Assembly (NCBI GenBank): GCA_030747475.1
Contig: JASLKO010000167.1
Coordinates: 1-9,435, forward strand
Direction of reading: 5' to 3'
DNA: 9,435 nucleotides
From: Candidatus Thalassarchaeaceae archaeon
GTDB taxonomy: Archaea > Thermoplasmatota > Poseidoniia > Poseidoniales > Thalassarchaeaceae
Shown here one piece after another: positions 8,355-9,435 of the stretch. How positions within the stretch are numbered: the first letter of the stretch is position 1; the number at the start of each line of letters is the position of its first letter. Under the pieces are notes generated by a model. That model did not search any database, was not told the DNA's origin, and saw only the letters and a list, made by a program, of their open reading frames with translations. The position numbers and the translations under genes were made by a program.

Positions 8355-8371
8355 AAGGGTCTCCGACCCTT
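8355..8371 (-). terminator. Perfect inverted repeat between the zinc-ribbon membrane gene and the 1472-residue gene
   Basis: AAGGGTC-GGA-GACCCTT on the minus strand is a perfect 7-bp stem with a 3-base loop, 33 bases after the end of the upstream gene and 12 bases before GTG 8342. Only three T follow the last C, so it is a weak terminator candidate. It could instead be a processing or stabilising element, or affect access to the adjacent GGCGGAG. The loop and its closing G also read GGAG. Confidence 0.45.
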
Positions 8372-8404
8372 GTGCGCGAGGGGCACGGATTCCGAAGATT
8401 ACCC

Positions 8405-9435
8405 TCAGCGTCGAATAGTGCTTCGATTTCCGCATTTAGGACAGTCAATTTGCGCTTCGTGAATGTCATTTGGCATATCCACTGCGTATTTTTGTCCACA
8501 TTCGGCACAAGTGCCGACAACTTCCGTTGTTTGCGGTTCTTGAGTTTGCACTTCTGGTTCAATTGATATTTCTTGTTCTGGAATTTGAACCGATGATGTT
8601 TCTGGCGCAGGTGCGGTTTGAGTCATTTCACCTGGCAACTCAATGCCACCTGAAAGTGCACTTCCGCTTTCGGCTACAGCCGGAGTGGATGGGGGGGCTT
8701 CTTCAATCTCTTTTTCAGGTTCTGGAGTCGGTTGTGGATCTGATTCTTCAAAGGCTGAAAGAAGCGCATTTCCATCCACTGAACTTGTTTGAGAAACTGG
8801 GGGTGATTGTGTACCATAGCTTGTACCAACACCCGCAATTTCAGCCATTTCATCTCCACCACTTCGTTGGAATCCACTACTTGAACCGCCTCGATTTTGA
8901 TACATTGCCAATTGTTCTTGATGATCTGGTTCTCGAGCCGAATCAGCTTCTTCGGTAGCCAGTCTAGCAGCCTCTTCATCCATCAATTGTTGATGTGTTC
9001 GTTTTTGACTGATGGATCTAAACAAAAAGAGGCCCCCGCCAATCACTGCAAGAGCCAACAACACCGCTCCACCACCGTAGACATATGTCATGACTGCTGA
9101 TTTTTCTACAGGTTTGTCTTCAACATAAACGCTCAACTCTCTAGTAGATGTCAAGCCTTCTTCATTTGTGACTGTGCAGGTGATGTAGTAATTTCCACCC
9201 TTGGAAAATGCCCAGGTCACCAAATCTCCAGTGGCTTCTGCGTCATTCTTGTTATCACCATCTTCATCCATATCGACCGTTCGATCAAAATCCCAAGACC
9301 AAGTTAGAGTCGGAGAATTGAGGTCTGTTGCATTCAATCTCCATGAGTGTTCTTCACCCGCTACAATATCTGTTGGACCTGTGATGGTTGACAATTCAGG
9401 TGCTGTTCGATCTTGAATGGTCACATTGATGGTTT
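8405..9435 (-). CDS. Membrane protein: outer PKD-like domain, one membrane helix, inner Pro/Glu-rich linker and C-terminal zinc ribbon (5' end cut)
   Basis: The 3' part of a longer gene: the frame is open to the window edge, with 342 residues visible from the codon at 9433. GTG 9424 is not a convincing start because it lies inside an apparent domain linker (TINVTIQDRTAPELS). Residues 12-106 look like a PKD or Ig-like module (LTWSWDFD, then GGNYYITCTVTNEEG) with a calcium-type loop at about 54-64 (DMDEDGDNKNDAE). Residues about 115-138 are a glycine-rich membrane helix (GGGAVLLALAVIGGGLFLF), followed by basic residues that put the C-terminal side inside the cell. Next come a charged helix (about 143-180) and a long Pro/Glu/Ser/Thr-rich linker. 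The C terminus is a zinc ribbon with C309, C312, C331 and C334 (CAECGQKYAV, then CPKCG), resembling MJ0042-type ribbons. Likely a surface sensor or adhesin with an intracellular binding module. The architecture is clear; the partner and function are unknown. Confidence 0.9.
   Translation of the reverse strand, partial: TINVTIQDRTAPELSTITGPTDIVAGEEHSWRLNATDLNSPTLTWSWDFDRTVDMDEDGDNKNDAEATGDLVTWAFSKGGNYYITCTVTNEEGLTSTRELSVYVEDKPVEKSAVMTYVYGGGAVLLALAVIGGGLFLFRSISQKRTHQQLMDEEAARLATEEADSAREPDHQEQLAMYQNRGGSSSGFQRSGGDEMAEIAGVGTSYGTQSPPVSQTSSVDGNALLSAFEESDPQPTPEPEKEIEEAPPSTPAVAESGSALSGGIELPGEMTQTAPAPETSSVQIPEQEISIEPEVQTQEPQTTEVVGTCAECGQKYAVDMPNDIHEAQIDCPKCGNRSTIRR

Noticed and set aside
8470..8958. 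A 162-codon plus-strand reading frame opposite the zinc-ribbon membrane gene
   Set aside because: It is antisense to a coding region with clear domains, has low-complexity hydrophobic composition and shows no convincing ribosome-binding site; it is a mirror of the real gene.
8405..9424. Complete 339-residue protein starting at GTG 9424
   Set aside because: The frame stays open upstream (T-I-N before the GTG), no ribosome-binding site is visible, and the start would leave a surface protein without a signal peptide; it is better read as the tail of a longer gene.
1..9435. CRISPR array, tRNA or rRNA gene, insertion sequence or prophage
   Set aside because: No regularly spaced identical repeats, cloverleaf, rRNA-like stretch, transposase or terminal repeats were seen; the window is filled by four ordinary coding regions.

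Overview
The window carries four genes, all on the minus strand, in the order (5' to 3' of that strand) membrane protein with an outer PKD-like domain and inner zinc ribbon (8405 to beyond 9435) > very large secreted protein of unknown function (3924-8342) > small single-pass membrane protein (3242-3919) > secreted subtilisin-family protease (3167 to beyond position 1). The first and last genes are cut by the window edges. Almost all of the sequence is coding, with gaps of 62, 4 and 74 bases. I see no RNA gene, mobile element or CRISPR array, and no gene-free stretch over 300 bases.

The most likely source is a planktonic marine archaeon of the Thermoplasmatota, of the Marine Group II (Poseidoniales) kind. 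This is an inference from style, not from a marker gene: acidic exported proteins, a GGGGTGAT ribosome-binding site, GTG starts, many N-glycosylation sequons, aspartate-rich calcium-type loops, PKD and CARDB-like modules, and a secreted S8 protease with jelly-roll and NEW3-like domains. No ribosomal or other phylogenetic marker is present, so a bacterial source is not excluded.

All four products are predicted to act at or outside the cytoplasmic membrane. The 225-residue protein is translationally coupled to the 1472-residue protein (4-base gap, with its ribosome-binding site overlapping the upstream stop). This suggests that the two are made together and may interact, for example as a surface protein and its membrane partner. 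The PKD protein spans the membrane once and ends in a cytoplasmic four-cysteine zinc ribbon of the MJ0042 type. The protease has a complete catalytic apparatus (D296, H330, N433, S520) and a long accessory C-terminal half. Perfect short-loop inverted repeats lie in the 62- and 74-base gaps and may punctuate the transcript.

The least explained element is the 1472-residue protein. I recognise no named domain in it. It shows a degenerate recurring (L/I/V)P-x-x-hydrophobic-x-hydrophobic motif at spacings often near 110-135 residues, suggesting tandem beta-rich modules. It is the best candidate for something undescribed here, but nothing in the sequence shows its function.
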